A stretch of DNA of 64,000 nt from Marisa cornuarietis (lineage: Eukaryota; Mollusca; Gastropoda; Architaenioglossa; Ampullariidae): NCBI GenBank assembly GCA_004794655.1, contig SMMW01000523.1, positions 124,001-188,000 on the forward strand, given 5' to 3'. How positions within the stretch are numbered: the first letter of the stretch is position 1; every line of letters starts with the position of its first letter. Of the stretch, positions 36,214 through 47,820 are shown one piece after another. The notes beneath the pieces are model-generated. The model saw only the letters and a program-made list of their open reading frames with translations, was not told where the DNA came from and did no database searches. The translations under genes were made by a program, and so were the position numbers.

Positions 36214-38944
36214 GCAACCAGGTAAAGGGTTTTTAAGTAAAATTTTAATTTACATGTAGTCAGATGACCCGTCTGTTCTTGTCTCACACCTTGCGAGCCT
36301 GGGGGGAATGGGCCCCTTCGCCGTTTTCAGTATTTTGTAAAGAGTCGCATCGTAAAATCTCCTTATTATCTCGACTTTGCTTACCAGCATGCTTGTAACT
36401 TTTTGTTCACATGTTCGGGGTGGTTTTACTCACTGCTTCTAGATTTTTGAGGTTCTGATGTGCGATATGAGGAACTTTGTTCAAGAATACGTACGGTTTC
36501 ATCCTTTTTTAGTTGTTGCTCCAGTCATAACATCTGACATCGGAAAGTGGCCAATGGCTGAACTTGGCGATGCCAAGAAAAATATAATTATCTCGGTAAA
36601 TCGTCGGCAACTGTTTCTAGAAACATTCACAGACCACGAGATCGTCAGATCTTTGGGGGTGGCGTGTCATCTGGGCACGACGGCGCTGGAGCCGAATGCA
36701 TGGCAGGTGTGTAGGACGAATAGACTGCTAGTCGTTATAACATCCCCTCACACATAAGCACCGCGCTGTGCATTCGAGCCCGTGGTGGCAAATCTCATGA
36801 GTGACACGAGCGATCACTCGGGGTGTGATGTGCGAAAATCCCATAAGCACGACTGCCTGCTGACAGCTCATCTGCATTCCTCTCTTGAAGAATTTTGAAG
36901 TGTGTAACTAAGAGTCTAGATATTCCAGATTCACTATCTGAAAGATGAAATGCATTCCTAAACGCATACAAACGGTGCAGTATGGCATTTACTTCTGTAG
37001 GTTGAAATCAAAAGCTTAATGGAGATCAGGGCTTTTTTACTTGAACTTGTTCTGACGGTGCAGCTAGTCAGTTTTAGAATGTGATAATTCTGCAGGCATC
37101 TCCCAGAAAGATGTTGTTATATCTACTCGATACACCTGCAGCTTGAATTTTAACGTGAATGCTACTCATATTTTACGCACGTCAGGTTCAGAGATCACAT
37201 CTAGCAGCACACAGGCTCGAACAAATTGAATTGTGTTAATCAGGACAAACACCGATCTCCCACTTCTTCCTTCTTATTCCTTCAGGAATGACCTTTCTGC
37301 ATCCCGTCTGTTGTCCTTTCCACATCGCCTGTACTCAAGATGTATGAAAAACACCAATAAATAATACAACTCAATTAATACATAAATAGTTCTCAAAGAT
37401 ATTGTTTAGAAATAACTATTAGCATAATTATCACATGTCACACCGGGATTTTTTTGTTCATAGTATGCTGTAATGTCGTGGCGATCTATTTCTGAAAATG
37501 TTTTTGTCAAAAGTGGCAAACTCTGAAATCGTTCTTGAAATATTTCTTCTCAGGAATCCATTAAAGTGCTTTAACCAGACACGCAGCTGCCATGTTGAAA
37601 AGAAGCTGAACAGAGATTTCTGCTTCCAAAGGCGTTAAAGAGATTTTTAAGGGCGCTTGTGACAAAATGAAATGTCAAGAGTGCAAGACCAAGAGGCGAA
37701 AAGGTCGGCATGATCATTGCAAAATATTTTCAGCTCTAAAAGGGTTGGGGCACACGAGTGACACGATCATCAAAAAAACCTTGTCAACACTAAAAGGGTT
37801 AGGGGAGACGAACGACGTGGCAGTAAGTGCCTGGTGGATGTTCGGACAGGTTTGGGGCTGAAGTAAGGAGCGATTTTAACACACAGGATAAAAACAGAGA
37901 AATGCTGAACCCTTGAAAGGACGAACTGAAGATAAGACTTTAGAGCGTGTGAAGGGTTGCCTGTAAAGACTGTTTTTTGTGTCTTCCACGTGTTTGAGTG
38001 TCCTTGTCTGACAAACTCCCCAAAAACAAGAAGTATTCCCCCCCCCCTCACCCAATGGTTTGCTGTCCTCTGTTACAGACAAGGGGGCTGATTAATGCAG
38101 ACACAGGTTGTAGCCCTCCAGTGAGGTGTAAAATGGGCTTATCATTGAAAATGAGTCGGTTGGACCGGATATAGGTCCACGCATTGTCGACACCGATTTT
38201 GTTTAATCAGCCAAATAGCTGCGTTGGTTTCTCTTAAATCCTTCACTCGTTAATTACCCCCTTTCACTTCCTCACTACAGCTCTTTGGTCGTAATTAACA
38301 CAACTGTTCCTTTCGTGCTACATCATTATTATCTATCATAGTCTGTAGTCATGAATTTAAACACGTCGCCATTATTACCACAGCGTTTCCATCTGTAGCG
38401 ATTTAATTACTTTTACTCACAACATCGATAAAAATCGATAGCAAAACAAGAAAGGGTAGAGGTTTCATTATAATGGAATCCCTCAGATCTTGATGAAATG
38501 TCGAGGGCTAAACTGAAGTCCTTGATAAGACCATCAGTAAATATTAAGTTAGGGCAGCGCAAAGAGGATATCAGCTCTTTTCAAACGGGGTCTAGGGCAT
38601 CATTTTGCCAGCTATATTTAAATAAGAAAAGAATGTGCTAATAGGATTTAATTTTGATTTTACGCCTAGAAATATTCTGGAAAGGCTGTGAACGTACCTA
38701 TGTAAAAATGTCACTGACAGTTCCCTTATAATTACCAATTTATTATACTTTAAGACGTGACAGGATAATTCTATTAACAAATGCTGAGCACACGATTGTG
38801 TTATTGGCCGGAGGAAGACAAGAATTCAAATAATAGAACCACAAAGAAGGATGAAGAAGAGGACATCCCACAACAGATATTCTAGTCTTCTCTGTTACCG
38901 CTGCCAACATTAACATGCCTGTTTGCTTATAATAACGGCTTTGC
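36211..38944. other. Non-coding stretch
   Basis: No gene recognised. A frame at 36458-36757 (99 codons) has no identifiable motif. At 37735-37810 the string CTAAAAGGGTTRGGG occurs twice about 55 bases apart, a small local duplication. A poly-C run is at 38040. Confidence 0.4.
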
Positions 38945-39775
38945 CATTGGCAACTGCAAAGCAGATATCTAAATGAACAGAGTACGGCTCGAAAAGGTAA
39001 GCAACTTTAACTACTTCGGTGCCACCCTCTGGAAGTGGGGGTGGGGGAGAGTTTAGTGATTTACGCCGAGCCAGCAACTAAGGCTATATCAAGCACCAAG
39101 CCGTGTAAACATATGCCACATACAGAAAAAGAACAGCGTGCCCGAGACGAGATATGAACCCAGGACAGAAACTTATCACTTTATCAATGACAGGCGCTAA
39201 CCGTAGCGCCACCGAACCACTGGCCACCCTCTGCAAGGATGGCAGCTCTACAACAGATATCGGCATCAGGATTGCAGCATAAACAGCAACAGCAGCTGGA
39301 CTGGCTCTGTCGCAGACATAACATCAGGTTTACTACTAAGTTTTATTTTGTCCCTCGTAGTACTGATCCTACTTTACGGAGGTGAAAAGTATACCCCGCT
39401 TGCCGACACGGAGAGGAGAATCCAGGCTTTCGAGAATAAGGGCCTGAAGAGGCTGCTCTGGATATCTTACAGAGAACATAAAACCAGTGACTGTGTACGA
39501 AGCATGATTGCCATACTTGTAGGACATCAGGAACCTCTACTGCGACAGTCAAGCGGCGTAAGGTGGTTTGCTTTAGCCATGGTGACACGGCACTACACTC
39601 GGTAAAAGACCAAGGAACTCTGGAGGTAGGCCGACACCACGGTGGTCAGAGGAAGAACTGGCTTACGAGTGTGAAGGAGGACTGGTTGTCCTTTGCAGGA
39701 CCTACTCACTATCGCCCATGACAGGAGTGAGTGGCGTCGGTCCATGAGCTCGTTCCCCCGGGGGACGAATAATTG
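38945..39775 (+). mobile_element. Degenerate LINE ORF2 fragment, interrupted by a SINE
   Basis: The left part translates as EKVSNFNYFGATLWK, and the right part resumes ATLCKDGSSTTDIGIRIAA. After frameshifts comes LLYGGEKYTPLADTERR, the known LLYGCExWTL motif, then KRLLWISYREHKTSDCVRSM, VTRHYT and a basic RKNW-type stretch with ...EWR near the end. These motifs lie downstream of the reverse-transcriptase domain in many animal LINEs. Stops and frameshifts show it is inactive. The endonuclease and catalytic RT parts are absent, so this is a 5'-truncated insertion. The same motif order is seen in the reverse relic at 3295-3852. Confidence 0.85.
39036..39222 (-). mobile_element. tRNA-derived SINE (family 1) inserted in a LINE
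   Basis: On the minus strand it starts about CCAGTGGTTCGGTGGCGCTA. It has an A box (TGGCGCTACGG) and a B box (GGTTCATATCTC), then the family core (CTCGGGCACGCTGTTC; CTGGCTCGGCGTAAAT) and a C-rich 3' tail. It is flanked by a 15-bp duplication of the LINE, GCCACCCTCTGGAAG (39021-39035) and GCCACCCTCTGCAAG (39223-39237), with one mismatch. This is the signature of target-primed retrotransposition and proves the insertion came after the LINE. Confidence 0.9.
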
Positions 39776-39779
39776 AATG

Positions 39780-40929
39780 AAAAGATTATAGTAACTTGTA
39801 ACTGTAGTTGTAAAACCAGTCAGTCTTAACGAAGCCTTTGTTCACTGTTTAGGTCATAAGTTTATGTCTGTACAAAGAAATACGTACGCGCACCATCTTA
39901 ATGGAATCACATCCAGGACGATAAAGCAGGTTTCTCTGTCGTTCTTGATTACATGCAATAACATATAGTTGGTATCTTGACATCTCTCTATAAACTAGTG
40001 TATTAAGTGGTTAATTGTTAATGGAACTCCCTAGAAATCTAAAGTGTTTCCATGACAGCCTGGAGAAGATGAGCGTGCGTACGTGCGTGCGTCCGTGTGA
40101 TTTTATCGTTTTCGCCCCTCTGGTTGATGACATACTTTTTGTGATCTAAGAACGTCTGTAATCAAATGTTAATAGCAACAGCAACAACTACATCAATGGC
40201 TTCAACATATCCCCATAGAAATATTCGCATTCATGCTCTAAATATATGTATACAAGTTGTCGTTGAGTGACCCTCGTCTCTCAAGAGTAATCGTTCTTAC
40301 AGCATCTGTTGACACGAGTGTGGTGTATCTGAAGAGAAGGGCTGACAGTACTTACCCTTCACCACTTTTCCTCTTCCTCCCGTAGATGACAAATGTTAGG
40401 ATCGCCAAGTCTGCAGGCGGATGTTGCCAGTATGTGGGAATAAAAAGACGATTTATTTTCCGTTTCCTGTGCAGCTCCTACACTCGAAACCTCACCATTG
40501 TTCCCTTGACCTCTGAGACGGCAGCTCTATCTGCAGGTGCGTGGTAGCGAGCGCTGTCGATGTAACGTCGTCGATGACTTTTACTGCCACGTGACTCCTG
40601 GTTTGTTCTACAGCTCGAGCAAAGCTCGAGAGGTTGAGCAAACTTCTTGCTGCGCACCCACGATGTCAGATTAGCAAGTCTCTGAAATGCTGAAGTGACC
40701 GAAGACAGGGTTTTGGTGGCGGGTCGCTTCCTCCTTCACTACATCCATGAATTATGATCTGCCTCTTCAATCTTTTTTCACTACAAATGGCGTTTCTTTT
40801 GGACCACAGCGTTTCGAGAGTGCGCGGCAGTCCGTCAGCGTGAGGGTAAATTGCATATCACCAAGGCAGTAAGGGTCAAGTGGTCGGGTCTTGGTCTCCA
40901 GCCTACGAGATTTCTGTCGAGATTTCGCG
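39780..40929. other. Non-coding stretch
   Basis: No gene recognised. Contains a GTGCGTACGTGCGTGCGT patch near 40075 and a CTCGAGCAAAGCTCGAG palindrome at about 40614-40630. Confidence 0.4.
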
Positions 40930-41005
40930 TTTGTTTATACCGGGCTGGCACAGCTCACCGTCATATATCATAAACTGCTGAGTCGGCGTAAAAGACCCCA
41001 GAACC
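40930..41005 (+). mobile_element. SINE family 1, 3' fragment
   Basis: GTTTGTTTATACCGGGCTGG and the end ACTGCTGAGTCGGCGTAAAA match the 3' half of the family. The upstream sequence is too diverged to align by eye. Confidence 0.5.
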
Positions 41006-41677
41006 AAATCTTTGGTGAAGGCGACAGATCCTATAAGTTATATTTCTGTCGAGTTATGTTCATAGGAGAACCAGTTTTGGTCATAACAAGTCCACCCTAA
41101 GCCTGGCTTGTATGATGCCGCACACATAATGTAAGATGTCAGGACACCTGTCAAACTGTGTGTCCGTTATACTGACGATAGCCGAATGGCTCTGGCACTG
41201 GGAATGGTTCTCCTCCCCCCCATCCCCTCACAAACTATTTGATGACCGCTCGACCTGTCATACCCGGAAGACACGCCTCCTAAAAGTGTAGCTGGGCATC
41301 TCGCTACCAGACATAAGCGGATGTCCTCCTTACCAGATACACTGAGAGTCACAAGCCTTTATTACATAGAAGACAGGAAGCAGATATATAAAGGAAAGTC
41401 AATATAATGGAAAGGGAGGGAGAGAAGATAGCACTGTATAAATACCCATTTATAATGATCCATAACCCACAAACTGTTCTTCCTTACAACAATACTTTAT
41501 TCGTTCTATCACAGAATGATAATTAAACACAAATGTCCGAACGTAGGCTTTAACCCACATACCTACTTTTAAACACTTAAAATCTTACTTTAAGATCAGA
41601 AACTGATATTCTCCAGCTCACCCGTCGGCCCTCCTCAACGGGTTTGACTGTTGTCGCTACATCTCAGCTCCTGTCTC

Positions 41678-41868
41678 TCGGTCCGGTGGCGCAACGGTTA
41701 GCACCTGTCATCAGTACAGTGAGGGTTGGCTGTCCTGGGTTCAGCTCTCGTCTTGGGCACGCTGTTCTTTCTCTGCATGTGGCATCTGTTTACAGGGCTA
41801 GCAGCCTTCCCATGATCTAGCGTTAGTTGGTGGTTCGGCGTAAACCCTCCAAATCCGGAAGTGAAAGG
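41678..41868 (+). mobile_element. tRNA-derived SINE (family 1), near full length
   Basis: Begins CGGTCCGGTGGCGCAACGG, with an A box matching TRGYNNANNGG. About 50 bases later comes CCTGGGTTCAGCTCTCG, a degenerate B box. The body (CTTGGGCACGCTGTTC, CTGCATGTGGCATCTG, TTTACAGGGCTAGC) and 3' block (GGTGGTTCGGCGTAAACC) match the 39036 copy. SINEs are pol III-transcribed and depend on a partner LINE for movement. The partner here is unknown. Confidence 0.8.
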
Positions 41869-42165
41869 GGAAAGAGTGAGAGAGTTACGTGTTGTCCTTT
41901 GTTTTTGTATATAATTTCCAGCTGTGGCTTTCTTGCTCATCCTTGGTTTTCCATCCACTGACTGACCAATCCTAGTAAAACCCCTGGTCTTGTGGTCAGT
42001 GAAAGTCTCGTCTTATATGGTTACACACCCCACGTGACACTGACCACCAGCTGTGTGCCTTTAATACTGACTATTCGCACTTTACTATAGTCTGCTTACT
42101 TTCCATTTTTCTTTAGTGTTAAAATTCTTTTGTGTGCGTGTGCGCGTACGTGTGTTTTAGAGAGA

Positions 42166-42166
42166 G

Positions 42167-42216
<50 letters not shown>
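42166..42216 (+). repeat. (GT)n microsatellite
   Basis: GT run of about 25 units after a GTGCGCGTACGTGTG lead. Confidence 0.95.
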
Positions 42217-42221
<5 letters not shown>

Positions 42222-42669
42222 TAAAGAGAGGGGTGGAGAGAACGGGAGATAGAATACTGGTGAGAGTTAGAGCGTCAGTGGCCTACAATTACGGGGTGGG
42301 GGGAACCCTCACAAACACCGCAGTGAATGAATGAATGAAGAATTGACAGACGATGCACCAAACATTTGGTGCCAGATTTTTATTTACTTAAGGCACTCGA
42401 CATGCAGTCAAGCATCGCATGAACGTGGTTTTAATTCGAGGTTAACTCGAGTCCTCCAATGACCTCCTCACTTGTTTGTACTAGGAAGAAAATGATTATA
42501 ACCAGGAAGGAATAAGTCTTCATGCTTGAAAATTCTGCTGAAATGATTTCGCAAACTCTAAGCCGTCTTAAATATTAATATATATAATAGAAACTGAAGT
42601 TGTCAACTGTTAACTTCCTGAAGACCTTCGCGTATCATCAGTCACAGCGCTTTGTTCACGAAACTTGTT

Positions 42670-42762
42670 CCTTGCTGCTTGTTGCAACAGTTAGTGACAC
42701 TCATTGCTCCTTGTGGTTGTTGCTCCAGTTAGTGACACTCGTTGCTCCTTGTGGTCGAGGAG
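42670..42762 (+). repeat. Short tandem duplication, unit about 36 bp
   Basis: The string AGTTAGTGACACTC(A/G)TTGCTCC occurs twice, flanked by related TTGCTGCTTGTTGCAAC copies, giving about 2.5 units. Confidence 0.6.
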
Positions 42763-42764
42763 GC

Positions 42765-43815
42765 AGGCAATGGCTGCATACTTCCAAACACTCGAGACGC
42801 AAGTGCTGGTCTCCTTCTTTAGAAAATTGGGGCAAGGTGTCAGCAGTTATCTCATCCTTACTCCGCCGTCTCCCTCGCATGATGTTCAAACGTTGTCGAA
42901 CTAACTGACCCTCCGTCGCTGAAGAGCGCAGATCGTTTGCAGGTCGGAAGGTTATATCCGGCCGTCTTTGCGATGCTGTGAGAAAGCAAAAGTATTTTGT
43001 CTGTTAACAGGCCAAGTCAAATCCCTCGAGTGTTAACACTTGACCCTGTAGGAAAGATCTGCTGTCGCAGCTATTTATAGAACAGATTCTTTTCGTTTGG
43101 CTCCGACGGTGTACATCACTCAGAGTTCGGGGAAACTAACGGAAGGTGGGACCAAACATGTCAGCTGTGGCTGAATACAAGGTTAGAAATAAACACACGA
43201 CTTCGGATCCAAAACACTACTCCATCGCTCAGCCTTAACATCTCAGAGCTAACTTGGAGCACCGCTATAACCCAGAGGCCTGTCGACAATCAGTGTATTT
43301 CATTGCTGTCAGCTCGCATCTCCGCCTTTAATCCCGGGGTGACAGCCGCATAGCTGTGCCCCAGTTATTCCACAGCTGTGCTCCTTCGCTATGTCCAGGC
43401 AATGCCCTTTAGCTTAGTGCATGCCGGCTGATATGAGCTTTATGTTTTAAAACACATTTTCTTTAATCTGACAATACATGTAATCAGTATTCTTTTGTTT
43501 TTTTGTAAAGTATTAACCTGGACAGTCTCAGAGATAATGATATCATGGCTTATGTTGTTGCCCCCAGTACCCCGCGCGGCTGGAGAGAGAAGGATGCCGC
43601 GGAACGCGAGTGACGTATCTAGTCTCGTGCCTGCACTTGATAACTGTCTCCTTAGCCATACCGCACTCGACACTGGGCGTATCCCCGAGGATCAGTTCCA
43701 GGACATACCTTTTTGTCCATATACCTCTCCTTGTTTTCACCATCGATAAAAAGAGCTCACTGCTACAGAGCGGCTCGGCTCGTGAACCCTAGGAGCAAAG
43801 GGCTTGGCTCACTTT
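42765..43815. other. Non-coding stretch
   Basis: No gene recognised. The frames at 43440-43749 overlap on both strands without motifs. Confidence 0.4.
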
Positions 43816-43817
43816 CA

Positions 43818-43876
43818 TGCGGGAACAAACAAACGAACGAACGAACGAACGAAAGAAAGAAAGAAAGAAAGAAAAA
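43818..43876 (+). repeat. Tetranucleotide repeat CAAA/CGAA/AAGA
   Basis: ACAA units pass into about five ACGA units, then about six AAGA units, a stepwise change within one tract. Confidence 0.9.
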
Positions 43877-44629
43877 CATGTTATTATTTTATGCCATGCG
43901 GCCTCAAGAACGTTGGAATGGAGCACAATTCACACAATTTTAAGGATGAAATGCTATCCAGAAACATTTCATGTACAGAATCGCACGCACTTCAGACACC
44001 CAACACGCTTTCCTTCTCTTATGAAGCTCGACCAAGATATTATAAGCTTTATGTGGAACTCTGCTGGGGTCAAGCCTCGTCAGGTGTAAACAGTATCGTA
44101 GGCATGGACTGCACATAGAGGGGAAATGTACCTGTGTCACCGCATTAGGATATTACGATATTATCTTTTCAGGTTTTGGAACTGACATTATGTAGTTTGT
44201 TCAGTGTAAAAGTATGTATCACTTCCACTGCAAGGTTATGTTTTAAGCCCCATATTTCTGACACATTCACTATCAAACCATTTGTTCCTCACCTTTCGCC
44301 TCGGAAATCTTACGTGGTTTTTTCACAGCACTAGCCGCAGACTTAAGCCTCTTTATGAACAAGTTCACAACCGCACTCACATCTCTATAAATCTTAGCTC
44401 TGGCTCTGGCTAGCACCTCTAAAATGTCTGATGAGAGCAACCTGGACATAAGCATGGGTTTTAAATCTGGGTTCTACTGTAGTTTCTCAAAAGAGGTGAT
44501 GCAGTGTACGGGGGAGGCGAGGGAGGCGGGGGCAGCAGACGAGAGCACGCGATTGATTGGCAAGTATGTTGGCTCCCATGCTACAAAGGTTTTACCTCCA
44601 TCTTCCCTTCTCCCAAAAGCCCCACTAGT

Positions 44630-44830
44630 TGCTCACTGGTTGCCAGGAGACATGTCGCGGTTGTCGTAGTCGTGTTTTAACAGTCTCACAGACGGCGTAA
44701 GACGGGGCCCAAGCCGCCAGCGTGACGGGCCGTTACTGAGCTGCGTCACGCGATGTTCAGAGCCGGCGGAGTGACGTCATGTAAGTTTCAGGCGCTGATC
44801 CTGGGTCTGGCTGACCCTGGGACTGGCTGA
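44630..44830. promoter_or_regulatory. CpG-rich island with CRE and X-box-like motif
   Basis: Contains GTTGCCAGGAGAC (44639-44651), resembling an RFX X-box, a dense CpG cluster at 44690-44770, and a full CRE, TGACGTCA, at 44772-44779. No exon is attached with confidence on either strand. Confidence 0.2.
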
Positions 44831-44908
44831 CCTGTCTTCTCCGACCCCAGACATAGAACTTACAAACTAAACGGCATGTAAATCCATTTCCCAAGCATTG
44901 AACGTTTC

Positions 44909-45190
44909 GGATGGCCGAGTGGTTAAAGCGCTGGTGTCCGAACTGAGAGTGCGCTGGTTCAATTCCTGATAAGCGTAGAAAACGTCCCCCGGTTGACCAA
45001 GTTGGCTGGAATGGGCACCTGACTCCATAGAGGGTTATGGAAGGTAAGGCAGCGAGAGAGAGTAGATGGGCACCGCCCTCAGGTAAGGCTGGACACGAGA
45101 AAAGGTCTCTATCAGCCCTCCCCCCACCACCACCACCAACGACCTGAAACTGTTAGGGGATGACCTTTACCTTACCTTTTTTCTTAACCA
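44909..45190 (+). mobile_element. tRNA-derived SINE (family 2)
   Basis: The head GGATGGCCGAGTGGTTAAAG carries a perfect A box (TGGCCGAGTGG) like Leu/Ser tRNAs. GGTTCAATTCC, a near-perfect B box, follows at usual tRNA spacing. It continues into a non-tRNA body (CCCGGTTGACCAAGTTGGCT, GGGTTATGGAAGGTAAGGCA, then a CCACCACC patch) ending ACCTTACCTTTTTTC. The tRNA part lacks a proper 3' acceptor arm, so it is a SINE and not a tRNA gene. No target duplication is obvious. Confidence 0.8.
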
Positions 45191-45357
45191 TTTAGAGCTT
45201 GCGCTGTCATAGTCACAGTAACTGAACGTCTGGAACCGGTTGTACGAGTGTGTGCTATTACTTGCAATGTTTCAGATGACTATTTGATTAAAGTTCATTA
45301 AATGGCGAGGGTAAAATGAAGTCATTATTTCATTGCTGGCCATCCTTTAAAATAATT

Positions 45358-45543
45358 CTAGGCACCAGAATTTGTCATTTCACAAAGTGCCAATAAATTA
45401 TGGTCAATGGCGTCGTCTGCACTCAAATTAAATTCTAATAAAATATTCGGGAAAACAATCCTTGTATCATACATTTTCATTCCATATGTTTCATGAATTT
45501 GATGAGTGGTTACCAGCCAGAATCTCTTCTCCTGTACTTCACC
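45358..45543 (-). CDS. Candidate terminal exon, unknown protein
   Basis: On the minus strand TTTTCGGTGCTCCAG is a plausible acceptor, followed by 61 open codons and a TAG. Residues begin GEVQEKRFWLVTTHQIHETY. The entry phase is 0, agreeing with the exit phase of the candidate exon at 46942-47114. No AATAAA is seen close downstream on that strand. I recognise no family, and the evidence is only an open frame plus a splice-site guess. Confidence 0.25.
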   Translation of the reverse strand, partial: GEVQEKRFWLVTTHQIHETYGMKMYDTRIVFPNILLEFNLSADDAIDHNLLALCEMTNSGA

Positions 45544-45999
45544 CTGGAGCACCGAAAACACGAGATAACAAATATTGCCTTTTTGTTAAGAAAAGAGCTT
45601 GAAGTCTCAAAGGCATGATCTCTGCAATGCAAAAGACGACTGGTGTATCATATGTGTCCACACTTGTCAGAAAGCTGTGTCACTGTTTTTCTGGTCCATT
45701 TTTCTGTAGCTGTCATCTCAGACATCACTTTTTTAAGGAGTATGGAATGCTTGCTTCATTCAGTGTATTCACGAGCGTGTGTCGCTGTCTGATTTTGTTG
45801 CCTGTTGTCCCAGTTTGACTATTTTGTAAATAATTTAAAGGAATCATCCTTTGAAATACGTAAGCACGATTAAAGAAGTCTTTAGTCCTTCCTTCGTAAT
45901 ATCTTTGGTTGTTGTTAACTAAAATAGCCCGATTTGTTTAAGATTTCATTAATTTTGATTACCAAATGTATGTGGTGTCCTAATTGTCATGATTTTGAG

Positions 46000-46530
46000 A
46001 CAGCACCTTTATCTCCTAATTCAGTTATCTGCTCATGCAGTTAAAATATATTTTATGTGTGCATTATGTTGAGATACAAATATAGAATTAAAAGCATTAG
46101 TATTACTTGTTTTTAAAGTGTTACTTTTCTCAAACTTGAACCAGTGAACTGTTTTTGTCTTCATTGCGAGAATTGGTTGACAAAGGATACATCATTGCGT
46201 GGGAGGCAGAAATGCAGACTTGTTATTGATTAGCATTTCATTTTAAGTTTCAAATATAACAGAAGTATAAAAGTAAAACATAAATTAAAGAGTACAAACT
46301 TCTAGAATTGCGGTTATGTTAAAACATTCCATCTTCGTTTCTACCCCCAAAATAGGTATGATCATATCTACAGGTGCGAACCGGAAGTCTCACTGACGAG
46401 TGAGAAGCTTTCCTGTCTCCTCCATAAACGGCTGAACGCGCCAGTGATGCTGAAGTTAAGCATCCGTTAGTTTGTATGATGTTTGGATGCGTGAAACTAC
46501 TCAACCAGGACATTACACTTTGGGCTGCCA
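46000..46530. other. Non-coding stretch
   Basis: AT-rich unique sequence with no supported feature. Confidence 0.4.
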
Positions 46531-46532
46531 TC

Positions 46533-46692
46533 GGGTGGGAGCGATGTGTTCATCGTTCGTCTGATGTCAGGTGGGAGCGATGTGTTCATCGTTCGTCTGA
46601 TGTCAGGTGGGAGCGATGTGTTTATCGTTTGTCTGATGTCATATGGGAGCGATGTGTTCATCGTTCGTCTGATGTCAGGTGGGAGCGATGTG
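46533..46692 (+). repeat. 36-bp tandem repeat, about 4.5 copies
   Basis: The unit is GATGTCAGGTGGGAGCGATG plus TGTTCATCGTTCGTCT. Each unit contains CGATG-TGTT-CATCG, a perfect 5-bp stem with a 4-base loop. Units are nearly identical, so the expansion is recent. Confidence 0.92.
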
Positions 46693-46941
46693 TCTCATTT
46701 CAAAAAGGAAACTTTTCCTCTTGCGTCTGACGCCCACATTTTCTGATGTCCTTTCTGTAGTTTGTCACATCTCTTTCTTCCCCCGCGCCAGTGAAAAGAC
46801 AGCGAAGACCTAGCGAGCAGGGTCGTGTGCACAGTTGCTAGGCAGGGGTTAGCCAGATGTGTTTAATACCAATTAGCTAAAATGAACATTTTTTTGTAGC
46901 ATGTCCACCATCTAGGTAGCGCCTCACAATGTCTTGCACAC

Positions 46942-47114
46942 CTGGCCAGAGAAGTTTTCGGCCAAAGCTCTTAGTGACGCCCTCAACAATTCTCGCCAAA
47001 CATCGAAGGTTATCGACAGAAGTTTTTCCTCAATCAACTTGAACTGCTCCATTAGCTGCTGGGAGAATGAAACTATTCCATTCATCAGCCGCTGACAGAA
47101 GAGTGCATCTTGCT
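46942..47114 (-). CDS. Candidate internal exon, helical region of unknown protein
   Basis: Minus strand: TGCTGCCATTTCTATCAG is a good acceptor and GGCCAG|GTGTGC a good donor, enclosing 173 bases (2 bases plus 57 codons). The peptide starts QDALFCQRLMNGIVSFSQQL and contains EEKLLSITFDVWRELLRASL. Leu/Ile/Phe spacing suggests amphipathic helices. I cannot name the family. The plus strand also has an open frame here, so openness alone is weak evidence. Confidence 0.3.
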
Positions 47115-47274
47115 CTGATAGAAATGGCAGCAAATTGCAAATTCTTGTATGATTTAGAAAAATTTGCAAAATTTGTGGCCAAGGTCAGTTTGGGTCAAGT
47201 GTTCATTTTGTTGCCATGGCTTCGTCTTGATGTTACTCGGAAACGTAACTGTGTTTTACTCCGGCGTCAGTAGC

Positions 47275-47445
47275 TAGGAGAAGGCTTCGTAGTGCACTCG
47301 ACTGTGGAGTTAGCCTCCCTGCCCATCCAGCACTTATAAGTTTGTAAGGGGAGGTAAAGCCACCCGCAATGTACTTGACTAGACAATTATGAGCTTGTCA
47401 GAGGAGGTCACCCGCCTTCCACTAGCCTAGACATGGTGAACCACT
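47275..47445. repeat. Diverged tandem duplication, about 65-75 bp unit
   Basis: CACTTATAAGTTTGTAAGGG...GGTAAAGCCACCCGC is echoed by CAATTATGAGCTTGTCAGAG...GGTCACCCGCC, each preceded by a GTGCACTCGACT/GTACTTGACT block. Confidence 0.5.
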
Positions 47446-47820
47446 TAGGTTTGCTGTCCCGGCGGTTTCTCGGTTATGGGACTGTCTGCTTTATATCTTT
47501 ACCAGACAGTTAAGCTACATGATGGTGTGTTAATGTAGCCCTGTAATCAACTGCCAGATCCTGTGAGATTTTAAAGTGGTAGACCCTGAGCTTTATCGTA
47601 TCGAGAGCGATCCCTTTATCTCTTTGTTTCAGCCAAACGATTTCTGGACCCCGGTGTGTGGGAATGAACTGTGATTGTAAGGTGCTGTCGGCGATGATCT
47701 GTATGACAATATGAATGTGTGATGGTCTTGTCGGTTGTTAATGTTGTCCTATGAGGTGTTAAATGATTGATTCGCTGAGCTGCTTCCTAGTTGACCTCTG
47801 GGACACACAATTTTTGTCAC

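Noticed and set aside
41678..41745. tRNA gene
   Set aside because: Degenerate B box and a body shared with other SINE copies.
44909..44972. tRNA-Leu/Ser gene
   Set aside because: A and B boxes are good, but no 3' acceptor arm pairs with the start and the sequence continues into a SINE body.
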